From: Paralithodes platypus
Taxonomy: Eukaryota; Arthropoda; Malacostraca; Decapoda; Lithodidae
NCBI GenBank assembly: GCA_032716605.1
Contig: CM064492.1
Location: forward strand, 54,978,364 to 55,042,363
Direction of reading: 5' to 3'
DNA: 64,000 nt
Shown: positions 1 to 8,704 of the stretch, one piece after another
How positions within the stretch are numbered: the first letter of the stretch is position 1
Layout of the letters: each line of letters begins with the position of its first letter
Position numbers and translations under genes: made by a program
The notes under the pieces: generated by a model
Told to the model about the DNA's origin: nothing
The model's database searches: none
What the model saw: only the letters and a program-made list of their open reading frames with translations

Positions 1-1635
1 ATTCACGTCAAAACTGTTTTGGTTCCCAAACGGGACAGTGTTCAGATGAGGCCGGTCGTAGACCTGTCGTATCTGAATCTTCACATTTACAACGAGTCTT
101 TCAGAATGTTAACAGTTCATCAAATCAGGCTAACACTTCCGCCGGGTGGCTGGATGTGTTCCCTAGACCTGACAGACGCCTATTGGCACGTGTCGGTCAA
201 CAAAAGATTTCAAAGGTTTCTGGCCTTGAGGATCAGGCACCAAAATTTTGTTTTTCAGAGGATGCCGTTCGGTTTGAACCTAGCACCTCGATTATTCACA
301 AAACTAGTCAGGCAAGCCCTGATGCCATTGTTAAAACAGGGAATCAGAGTGTTGTGGTATCTAGACGACTGGCTGGTGGTGGCAGAGACACAACAATTAT
401 GCATAAAACATGTCAATATCATTTTAAATCATGTCAAAACTCTAGGCTTCAAGGTAAATCTGGTAAAGTCAAACCTTGTTCCCTCAAGAGTAATTCAGTG
501 GATAGGGCTGGTCTGGGACACCGCCGCTCTCACTCTGAGTCAGAGTGTGGACAATCGCAACAGGTTTCGCAGGAAACTGTTCAGGTTTCTTCACAGTCTG
601 ACTACGACACGAAGAGTCTGGGAGTCTCTGGTCGGCTCTCTCAACTGGATTCAGCTAACTGTCAAGTTGGGCCGGTTGAAAGTAAAACGATTAATATTGG
701 AGGGCAACAAATATTTCCCACTCTTACCGGCGGGAAAATTATGGCCCATACCAAAATTAATCCACACCTTACTAGCGGTCTGGGCGAAGAGGGAAACATT
801 GCACTCAATCATGTCATGGACCTCTCCTCCTCCAACGGTATGGGTAGACACGGATGCGTCAGGCACCATAGGGTGGGGATTTCAGTCAAATCAGGGGCAC
901 CAGGGTCAGGGACTTTGGTCCCACTTAGAAATCGCTCACATAAATGTCAAAGAGTTACTAGTCCCATTGTATTTCCTTCAGGCTCACGGCTCGGCGTTAC
1001 GGGGCAAGTCAGTGGCCTTCAGAATGGACAATCTGAATGCAGTTCACTGTATTCAGAAACAAGGGTCAACGAGGTCAAGGAAGTTGCTACTCGTGTCGGA
1101 AGAGATTTTTGTCCTAGCCACCAGTCTAGATATTTATCTTCACGCATCTTATCTCCCAGGCGTAGCGAACGTCTGGGCAGACGCTCTGTCCCGGAGACAG
1201 AGCACGACAGTAGAATGGGAGCTCAAGCAACCCATTTTCGACCTAATGATTGCGGAGCTCTCCCATCCACAAGTGGATCTTTTTGCGTCCGAGGAGACTC
1301 ACAAGCTCCCTCTATACCTCACCCGCCGGACGATAACGCCGGCAGGGGGGCCAGACGCCCTAGTGACAGACTGGAACAGATGGAGCTCCATCTATCTGTT
1401 TCCACCGCCAGATGCGTCACTAATGTGCCACGTAGTGAACAAACTACGAGTTTATCGAGGCTTAGTCTCGCTAATCGCGCCCCTGTGGCCGGCGCAGGTG
1501 TGGTGCCAGCAGTTAATAATGTGGTGCCCGGACCCGGTATCGCTCCCGGTCAGGTACTTCCACTTAGACACGATTGGCAACCTAGAGACCTCGCTGACTT
1601 TTGCATTATGGACATTCAGGAGGCCAAGTGGCTAG
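1..1635 (+). CDS. DIRS reverse transcriptase-RNase H polyprotein, 5' partial
   Basis: Copies element RNA into DNA. The frame is open from base 1, so the start is outside the window. In order it shows RT motifs (LVPKRDS; SLDLTDAYWHV; QRMPFGLNLAPR; the catalytic WYLDDWLVV near 350-375), then RNase H (WVDTDASGTIGWGF with the first Asp, the VKELL Glu, FRMDNLNAV, and ANVWADALSR with the last Asp). A C-terminal region with HPQVDLFAS, YLFPP and APLWPAQ follows; it corresponds to the region described as methyltransferase-like in DIRS elements, an identification I make only by position. It overlaps the YR frame for most of its length. The YLDD box and RNase H order match DIRS and exclude a LINE. Confidence 0.9.
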   Translation: MHVKTVLVPKRDSVQMRPVVDLSYLNLHIYNESFRMLTVHQIRLTLPPGGWMCSLDLTDAYWHVSVNKRFQRFLALRIRHQNFVFQRMPFGLNLAPRLFTKLVRQALMPLLKQGIRVLWYLDDWLVVAETQQLCIKHVNIILNHVKTLGFKVNLVKSNLVPSRVIQWIGLVWDTAALTLSQSVDNRNRFRRKLFRFLHSLTTTRRVWESLVGSLNWIQLTVKLGRLKVKRLILEGNKYFPLLPAGKLWPIPKLIHTLLAVWAKRETLHSIMSWTSPPPTVWVDTDASGTIGWGFQSNQGHQGQGLWSHLEIAHINVKELLVPLYFLQAHGSALRGKSVAFRMDNLNAVHCIQKQGSTRSRKLLLVSEEIFVLATSLDIYLHASYLPGVANVWADALSRRQSTTVEWELKQPIFDLMIAELSHPQVDLFASEETHKLPLYLTRRTITPAGGPDALVTDWNRWSSIYLFPPPDASLMCHVVNKLRVYRGLVSLIAPLWPAQVWCQQLIMWCPDPVSLPVRYFHLDTIGNLETSLTFALWTFRRPSG

Positions 1636-2588
1636 CACCATACGGTAGGGATGTGACCAATAAATTGCTCAATCAATATACTCAGTCTACTAAGCGACAA
1701 TATCAATCTCATTGGAAAGCTTTTACTTCTTGGATTGTTAGAACGGAACAAACTGTACCCTCAGTGGCATTGGTTTTTAATTACTTGAACTATCTGTTTG
1801 AGCAGAAACGTTTATCTGTGGTTACTCTGAAGAATCACTTAACTGCGATTAGAGTGCCCTTTTTCGACCTTACAGGTCTATCCATACCGGTGGCGGAGGA
1901 AACAGGATTTATGAGAGCGTGTTTTAAACTCCGCCCACCTCCCCGTCAGCTCATGCCTACTTGGTCTCTGGACAAAGCTTTGTCTTTACTTCATTCTCGT
2001 CTGTATCAAAATACTGCAGACTTTGCTTTAATCTTAAAGAAGGCAGTTTTCCTTTTGGCTTTGGCCACCGGAAACAGAGTGTCTGAGCTGGCGGCGATGA
2101 GCAACACACCTAATTGTCTTAGGTTTGGTAGACTTAATGATTCAATTTCCATTGCACCCTCCCCGGCGTTTGTAGCCAAGAATGAGCATAGTGCACACGT
2201 GTTTTCTGAATTCACGGTGCCGGCGTTAAAAAGGGGAAAGGTGCATCATAATTTATGTCCAGTGCAAGCTCTAACCAAATATTTAAGAATAGCTCCTCAT
2301 AACCCCCAAGGTGCTTTATGGGTAGCGAGTACGGGTAAACGCTTACTTAAACGGCGATTAGCCTCTCTTCTGGTAGAAGTCATTAAAGAGAGTAATCCCG
2401 GCGTTGTGGGTAGGGCCCACGATTTACGCAAGTGGGCGGCCTCTTTACGTTTCCTGAAAAACTTTTCAGTTGAAGATATTGCGTCCACACAGTTGTGGGC
2501 GTCTAATCATACGTTTCTCTCTAGATACTTGTCAGTTGCTCTAGACAAACCTTCCTTACCATGTATAGCTTTAAGGCAGAGGGTCTAG
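156..2588 (+). CDS. DIRS tyrosine recombinase (long overlapping frame)
   Basis: Recombinase expected to integrate the circular DNA intermediate. The recombinase homology occupies only the C-terminal part, from about base 1560. The catalytic set is visible: Arg in ATGNRVSEL (about 2070-2095), His-x-x-Arg in AHDLRKWA (about 2415-2440), and a C-terminal Tyr in HTFLSRYLSV (about 2510-2535). The upstream 450 codons overlap RT-RNase H in another frame, are rich in Ser, Arg and Gly, and match no domain I know. The true start is unknown; ribosomal frameshifting or an internal start is possible. The same overlap stays open in A3 and over most of A2, so it is a family feature. Confidence 0.88.
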   Translation: MFPRPDRRLLARVGQQKISKVSGLEDQAPKFCFSEDAVRFEPSTSIIHKTSQASPDAIVKTGNQSVVVSRRLAGGGRDTTIMHKTCQYHFKSCQNSRLQGKSGKVKPCSLKSNSVDRAGLGHRRSHSESECGQSQQVSQETVQVSSQSDYDTKSLGVSGRLSQLDSANCQVGPVESKTINIGGQQIFPTLTGGKIMAHTKINPHLTSGLGEEGNIALNHVMDLSSSNGMGRHGCVRHHRVGISVKSGAPGSGTLVPLRNRSHKCQRVTSPIVFPSGSRLGVTGQVSGLQNGQSECSSLYSETRVNEVKEVATRVGRDFCPSHQSRYLSSRILSPRRSERLGRRSVPETEHDSRMGAQATHFRPNDCGALPSTSGSFCVRGDSQAPSIPHPPDDNAGRGARRPSDRLEQMELHLSVSTARCVTNVPRSEQTTSLSRLSLANRAPVAGAGVVPAVNNVVPGPGIAPGQVLPLRHDWQPRDLADFCIMDIQEAKWLAPYGRDVTNKLLNQYTQSTKRQYQSHWKAFTSWIVRTEQTVPSVALVFNYLNYLFEQKRLSVVTLKNHLTAIRVPFFDLTGLSIPVAEETGFMRACFKLRPPPRQLMPTWSLDKALSLLHSRLYQNTADFALILKKAVFLLALATGNRVSELAAMSNTPNCLRFGRLNDSISIAPSPAFVAKNEHSAHVFSEFTVPALKRGKVHHNLCPVQALTKYLRIAPHNPQGALWVASTGKRLLKRRLASLLVEVIKESNPGVVGRAHDLRKWAASLRFLKNFSVEDIASTQLWASNHTFLSRYLSVALDKPSLPCIALRQRV

Positions 2589-2676
2589 GTGGCCCTGCAG
2601 TCACTTATGTTTATTTTCAAGGAAGGGGGGGGGGGGGGGGGGTGCAGTCAGTTGACATAGGACACCCTAGACCCCG
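2580..2676 (+). other. Post-YR imperfect hairpin with an 18-base G tract
   Basis: Directly after the YR stop, GGGTCTAGG begins a left arm whose imperfect complement (CACCCTAGACCCC) lies about 60 bases on. The intervening sequence contains 18 consecutive G (2625-2642, sense strand). A2 has the same arms with 9 G (5802-5810 on the opposite strand) and A3 has 13 (49551-49563). A role in 3' end formation, RT pausing or quadruplex formation is inference. Confidence 0.6.
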
Positions 2677-3162
2677 CCGGAGTATGAGAACTGTGATACA
2701 ATTTAAGGTTGAAATGTGATATGAAAATTTCTCTGAGAGAATTTGTGCTAGTACAAAGTTTAGTACAAAACAACGGTGTTGTTATAGTAGTTTTAGCTGC
2801 GAAAGCAATGTAACATTAGTTCAATGGAGTTCATTAGCAATTGATCTCCACATGTATTTTGGGGTTTATGATGTGCACATATAAACTTATAACTTATTAT
2901 TTGTCACCACTCGTTGAGTGGGGTGCCTTTTGTAACTACAGATCTGTGTTCAGAATCTTCAGGGTTACCTATTTTTGTCAGGCAGGCTTCTTTGAAGCAC
3001 GCACCTGCCTGAACCCCCTTTTTCTTGTATATTTCCGGCCTACGCCGTATTAAATACATTTTTCAAAAGTAAGAATACTATGTGGTTGTTTTTATTATCT
3101 GCTTTTCTAGAGTTATGATATGATTACGAATGTCCCCCTCCAGTCTTAGATATCAGGCATGT

Positions 3163-3262
3163 TCGTCAATGATGGAGGGGCCACTAATAAATTATAGGTT
3201 TGACTCCTGTAAGGAGATTAGGAAACCTTAATATTTAGTAGTGGCCCCGTAATCATTGACGA
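3163..3262 (+). repeat. DIRS-A1 internal complementary region (ICR)
   Basis: About 100 bases bounded by TCGTCAATGA and TCATTGACGA. The reverse complement equals the right end of the element joined to the left end: the ACGGGGCCACTACTAAAT part matches the right ITR edge at 3622-3684, and the CCACTAATAAAT part matches the left edge seen in A2 at 19451-19480. In DIRS biology the ICR is thought to template joining of the two ends into a circle. Confidence 0.85.
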
Positions 3263-3334
3263 CTGGGGCCCTCCCGACCGTCCCCTTCCCATTCGTTGAT
3301 GTATTAAGGATTTTGGTTTACTTGATATGTCAGT

Positions 3335-3684
3335 GAAGGAGGAATGACGCCTGAATCAGCGTCTGGTCAGAAATCCACACAAGTACATCCACGATATGAT
3401 GGAAAGCTTATTGGATAGTTATTCTTATTTTCTTTTTGTTTTTATTTTTTACGAAGTTTTTTCGTAGTGAGAACCCAATTCATAATGACTGAAGCCATGA
3501 GTGAGGTCGCGTGCGCTCATGATGAAGGCTCCTCAGTTTTTAAATGCTCTGCGCGGTAGATTCAAACTACGGCGGATTAGTGTTTGAAGAGGATGCCTTA
3601 TGTAATAGGCATGTTCGTCAATGATTACGGGGCCACTACTAAATATTAGGTTTTCCTAATCTCCTTACAGGAGTCAAACCTATA
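3335..3684 (+). repeat. DIRS-A1 right inverted terminal repeat
   Basis: Begins GAAGGAGGAATGACGCC and ends with a CTCCT/AGGAG hairpin followed by GTCAAACCTATA. It is inverted relative to the left ITRs of A3 (60404-60711) and A2 (13004-13107 plus 19274-19480). The outer 40-odd bases with the hairpin are only on the right side. Confidence 0.85.
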
Positions 3685-4675
3685 ATAATGTAGCCTAGAT
3701 CTGGCTAGCGGCCAATGGTCTTATGTTATTTCTTGTACCGTATATGTTCACCTGTATTTCTGGTACTGTATATGTTCACCTGTACTGTATATGTTCACCT
3801 CTATTTATTGTACTGTATATGTTCACGGTTCACCTGTATAAAAGGTGATCAGCCCTAATGATTCTTTAATTGATGTACATTAGTGCCTGATTAAAAAGGA
3901 AAGGGAACACATATAGTATTACTCCCCTAAAACAATATATCCAAAATAGATGAATTACTGAATATAGATAAAGAAATATGTATTTAAAGGAAATATATTT
4001 ATTTATACGGTACAGTACTGTACTGCTTATGTATTTGGTGGGTGTACCGTACACGATCGTACACATACAGTATAGCATAAGACACTGCATGCATCGGGGA
4101 ACCCCGACAAGAACAGCTTAGCATGGAGTTTAACCCTCCAGCCTCGGCTATGTATTCTAAAAATATTCCCCGAAACCCGGGGGATTTGGCCGAATAAACG
4201 TCTCGCCTACGGTCCATTCAAACGAGATATATCTGTAAGCCCCACCCCTTTCCACCAGCGCCGTAGATTAATTAATAGTTATCGTACAGCAATCTCCGAC
4301 ATATCACTAACTGCCTTACCACGAAGCTGGTAAGATCTCATAATAACGTTCAATGCGGGATAAAAGAAAGCATTAATACATGTAGATCTGCATTTATGTC
4401 ATGCCACACATAATTTTCCCTTTTACCATTATACTGATAAATGGAAATATATTTCCAAACGGTAAAGAAAACTACAAAAATAAAAAGAATATATAGAAGT
4501 TTGGTTGAAAATTGTTTATACTGTACCACTGTATTCTTATCATCGATTTTTTCGGTAGCTATTGAAACAATTCAAGAAGCAAGTAAGTATTCTCAGACAG
4601 AAAATTATTGTCAATACCATGGTCACTTCAATTTGTATGGAAAGTATGGCAGAGTCGAGGTAGAAAATAATATAT
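3685..4675. other. Spacer between DIRS A1 and A2, no gene seen
   Basis: AT-rich sequence with no convincing reading frame. It holds about four imperfect copies of a unit containing TACTGTATATGTTCACC (3735-3840) and a 40-base segment (4213-4252) that recurs inverted at 20447-20487, on the other side of A2. Confidence 0.6.
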
Positions 4676-5024
4676 TATAGGTTTGACTCCTGTAAGGAGA
4701 TAAAGAAAACCTAATATTTAGTAGTGGCCCCGTAATCATTGACGATTATGCCTATTACATAAGGCACCCTCTTCAAACACTCATTTACCGTAGTTTGAAT
4801 CTACCGCGCAGAGCATAAAAAATTGAGGAGCCTTCATCATGAGCGCACGCAACCTCACTCATGGTTCGTCATTATGAAATTGGGTACTCACTACGAAAAA
4901 GCTTTGTAAAAAATAACAAATAAAAAGAAAATAAGAATAACTATTCATAAGCTTTCCATAACTTCGTGGATGTACTTGTGTGGATCTTTAACCAGACGCT
5001 GACTTCAGGCATCATTCTTCCTTC
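4676..5024 (-). repeat. DIRS-A2 right ITR
   Basis: Reverse-complement counterpart of the A1 right ITR at 3335-3684, from the outer TATAGGTTTGAC end to GAAGAATGATGCC on the minus strand. Same hairpin and same CATTGACGA box. Confidence 0.85.
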
Positions 5025-5098
5025 ACTGACATATCAAGTAAACCAAAATCCTTAATACATCAACGAATGGGAAGGGGATGGTCGGGAGGGCCCCAGTC

Positions 5099-5190
5099 GT
5101 CAATGATTACGGGGCCACTACTAAATATTAGGTTTTCTTTATCTCCTTACAGGAGTCAAACCTATAATTTATTAGTGGTCCATCATTGAC
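5099..5190 (-). repeat. DIRS-A2 ICR
   Basis: Matches the A1 ICR, with a short deletion in the GGAGGGGCC part (here ATGGACC on the minus strand). It lies just inside the right ITR, as in A1 and A3. Confidence 0.8.
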
Positions 5191-5851
5191 GATTATGCCT
5201 GATATCTAAGACTGGAGGGTGACATTCGTAATCATATCATAACTCTAGCAAAAGCAGATAATCAAACAACCACATAGTATTCATACTTTGTAAAAAATAT
5301 ATATTTGTGTGCATAATACTTTATACAGCATAAAAATATACAAAAAGGTGACAAGCAGGAGCGTGCTTCGAAGAAGCCTGCTTGGACAAAAAGGAGCTAA
5401 CTCCGAGACACTGTACACAGAGCTGGTAGTTAAGAAGGCACCCCACTTAAAGTACTGTAAGTGGTGAAAAACAAAAAACATCAAAGTTTACATGTGCACA
5501 TATAAACCCCATTAACTCTTGGATATAATTTGAAAAATATACCGTAAAGAGGTACTTACATTACACATACCAGCTGCGGCCGCAATTACTAAGATTTACT
5601 TAAAATTATATTGCTTCACAGCCAAAACTATTTACAACAAGCATTGTCTTTGAACTATGATTGGACGTTAGCACAATTTCCTGTAATTAATACTACAGAA
5701 AATTCTTTAAAATCACAGCACCTACACCCTGTATCACAGCTCGTAAGCTTTGCACACGTCCTCCGGCGGAGTCTAGGGTGTCCTATGTTACACTGACTGC
5801 ACCCCCCCCCTCTCTTTTCCTCATCTAAATATTAAGTGACCCAGAGGCCAC

Positions 5852-7168
5852 CTAGACCCTCTGCCATAAATCTATACATGGCATGGAAGGCCTGTCCAAA
5901 GCTACTGAAAGGTATCGAGTCAAAAAAGTATGATTAGAGGACCAGAGGTGCGTGGCTGCTATGTCCTCAACAGAAAAATTCTTAAGGAAACGTAAAGAGG
6001 TCGCCCATTTGCGTAAATCGTGAGCTCTACCCACAACGCCGGGATTACTTTCCTGAATGACGTTAACTAAGAGAGAAGCTAGTTTACGCTTCATAACGCG
6101 TTTACCCGTACTAGATACCCATAAAGCACCTTGTTGATTCCTAGGTGCGACCTTTAAATATTTGGTAAGCGCTTGCACTGGACATAAATTATGGTGCACC
6201 TTTCCCCTTTTCAATGCCGGCACTGTGAACTCTGAAAACACGTGATCACTGTGTTCATTCTTGGCGATGAACCCTGGGGAAGGAGCAATATGAATACAAT
6301 CATTGAGCCTACCAAACCTGATGCAATTAGGTGTGTTGCTCATCGCCGCCAGCTCAGACACCCTGTTCCCGGTAGCTAAAGCCATAAAGAATACTACCCT
6401 TTTTAAAAGTAAGTCAAAATCTGCAGTATTTTGGTACCGCCGGGAATGAAGTAATGACAACACTTTGTCCAGAAACCAGGTAGGCATGAGCTGACGGGGA
6501 GGTGGGCGGAGCTTAAAACATGCCCTCATGAAGCCTGTTTCCTCCGCTAGGGGTATGGTTAGACCCGTAAGGTCCAGGAATGGCACCCTAATTGCTGTTA
6601 AGTGATTCTTTAACGTTACTACTGATAGCTGCTTCTGCTCAAACAGATAGTTTAAATAATTAAAAACCAAAGCCACCGAAGGCACGGATTGTTCTGTTCT
6701 GAGTATCCAAGAAGTAAAAGACTGCCAATGCGAATGATACTGTCTCTTAGTAGATTGTGTGTATTGATTCATGAATTTATCGGTCACAGTTCTACCATAC
6801 GGAGCTAGCCATTTGGCCTCCTGAATGTCCATAATGCAAAAGTCAGCGAGGTCTCTAGGTTGCCAATCGTGTCTAAGTGGAAATACCCGACCGGGAGCGA
6901 CACCGGGTTCGGGCACCACGTCTTTAATTGCTGGTACCACGCCTGCGCCGGCCACAGGGGCGCGATTAATGAGACGACGCCCCGATAATCCTATAGTTTG
7001 TTTACTACTTGGCACATTAGAGAACGGCGGAAACAGATAAATGGAACTCCACATGTTCCAGTCCGTCACCAGTGCGTCGGGTCCTCCCGCCGGCGTGGTT
7101 GTCCGGCGGGAGTTTGTGAGTCTCCTCGGACGCAAATAGATCCACTTGTGGACGGTAAGGCTTCGCAA
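5852..7168 (-). pseudogene. DIRS-A2 tyrosine recombinase fused to the RT-frame tail
   Basis: The recombinase domain is complete and closely matches A1: ATGNRVSEL Arg, AHDLRKWA His and Arg, and HTFLTRYLSV Tyr. The first 50 residues (ending YLFPP) are the end of the RT polyprotein. A net loss of about five bases near 7025 moves the RT frame into the YR frame, giving an artificial fusion. The normal overlapping start is lost, but the catalytic domain is open to its own stop. I call it a pseudogene because of this and of the damage elsewhere in the element. Confidence 0.8.
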
Positions 7169-7241
7169 TCATTAGGTCGAAAATGTTTTGCTTGAGCGCC
7201 CATTCTACTGTTGTGCTCTGTCTCCGAGATAGAGCGTCTGC

Positions 7242-8669
7242 TCAGACGTTCGCTACGCCGGGGATATAAGAAGCGTGAAGCTGAATGTCCAGCTTGTCGG
7301 CTAGTACAAAAATCTTTTCTGACACGTTTAGCAACCTCCGAGATCGCGTTGACCCCTGTTTCTGAACGCAGTGAACCGCATTCAGATTGTCCATCCTGAA
7401 GGCCACCGATTTGCCCCGCAAAGAAAAGCCGTGAGCCTGAAGGAAATACAAGGGGACTAGTAACTCTTTGACATTTATGTGGGAGGATTCTGAATGGGAC
7501 CAGAGCCCTTGACCCTGGTGCCCTTGGTTTGACTGAAAGCCCCAACCTATCGTGCCTGACGCATCCGTGTCCACCCATACCGTCGGCGGAGGAGAGGTCC
7601 AAGACATGACTGAGTGCAATGTTTCCCTCTTCGCCCAGACCGCTAGTAAGGTGTGTATTAATTTTGGGATGGGCCATAATGTTTCCGCCGGCAATAGTGG
7701 AAAAAATGTGTTGCCCTCCAAAATTAAACGTTTGACTTTCAACCGGCCCAACTTTACAGTTAGTTGAATCCAGTTGAGAGAGCCGACCAGAGATTCCCAG
7801 ACTCTCCGTGTCGTAGTCAGACTGTGAAGAAACAGAAACAGTTTCTTGCGAAACCTGTTCCGATTGTCCACACTCTGACTCAGAGTGAGAGCAGCTGTGT
7901 CCCAGACCAGCCCTATCCACTGAACCACTCGTGAGGGAACAAGGTTTGACTTTACCAGGTTTACCTTGAATCCTAGAGTTTTTACATGAGTTAATGTTAT
8001 GTTGACATGACTTATGCATAATTGTTCCGTCTCCGCCACCACCAGCCAGTCGTTTAGATACCACAAAATGCTGATCCCTTGTTGCAACAAGGGCATCAGG
8101 TCTTGCCGGACTAATTTCGTGAATATGCGAGGTGCTAGGTTTAAACCGAACGGCATCCTCTGAAAGACATAAGTCTGATGCATGATTCTTAACGCTAGAA
8201 AACGTTGAAACCGTTTGTTTACCGGGACGTGCCAATATGTGTCCGTCAGGTCTAAAGAACACATCCACCCTTCCGGCGGAAGTGTTAGCCTGATCTGATT
8301 CACTGTCAGCATCCGGAAGGATACGTTGTGAATATGGAGGTTCAGATAAGACAGGTCTACGACCGGCCTCATCTGAACACTGTCCCTTTTGGGTACCAGA
8401 AAAAGTTTGGATGTAAAAACTGGGTAATTTTGTGGGACCGGGATGATAACATTCTTGGCCACCATCTCTTGGATCAGTGACTCCACCTCTAATGAATTTT
8501 CTTTTGCCGTTGTCGGCTGACGTAAGCGAGGTCGCCGGAGCCACTGCCAGGTGATGCCTTTGCGTGCCACCATCCTCGCCCATGTGTTTAAAGGCCATGC
8601 GCGATGATTCGCCCGGAACGACCCAGTTAGCAGACAAGGGTTCGCCGGCTGGACTACCCCCTGATCCAC
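7242..8669 (-). pseudogene. DIRS-A2 reverse transcriptase-RNase H, nonsense-truncated
   Basis: Contains the RT core (SLDLTDTYWHV, RMPFGLNLAPR) and RNase H up to GVANV. The catalytic box reads WYLNDWLVV where A1 and A3 have WYLDDWLVV, so an active-site Asp is replaced by Asn. The frame then stops at 7242-7244, where TGG of the ANVWADALSR motif has become TGA, removing the final RNase H Asp and everything after. These two lesions make it inactive. The YR frame stays open alongside it from 8886 to 7066. Confidence 0.85.
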
Positions 8670-8704
8670 TCGCCGGGAGATCGGCCCTGGGAGTGAGGGA
8701 GACC

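Larger units (their letters stand above)
1..3684 (+). mobile_element. DIRS family A copy 1 (A1), left part outside window
   Basis: YR-encoding DIRS retrotransposon. It enters the window inside the RT domain and runs through RNase H, tyrosine recombinase, a G-tract hairpin, a 3' untranslated stretch, the internal complementary region (3163-3262) and the right ITR (3335-3684). The right end was set at the last base shared with A2 and A3, just after the AAACCTATA motif; unrelated sequence follows. The reading frames are undamaged over the visible part, unlike A2. Gag and the left ITR are not visible. Confidence 0.9.

Noticed and set aside
3163..3262. Hammerhead or twister ribozyme at the DIRS hairpins
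   Set aside because: The paired stems invited the idea, but the conserved CUGAUGA/GAAA core and twister core nucleotides are not present.
3163..5190. Palindromic hairpins read as free-standing MITEs
   Set aside because: At first the recurring hairpin units looked like miniature elements. Each lies at a DIRS 3' side and is explained by ICR plus right ITR.
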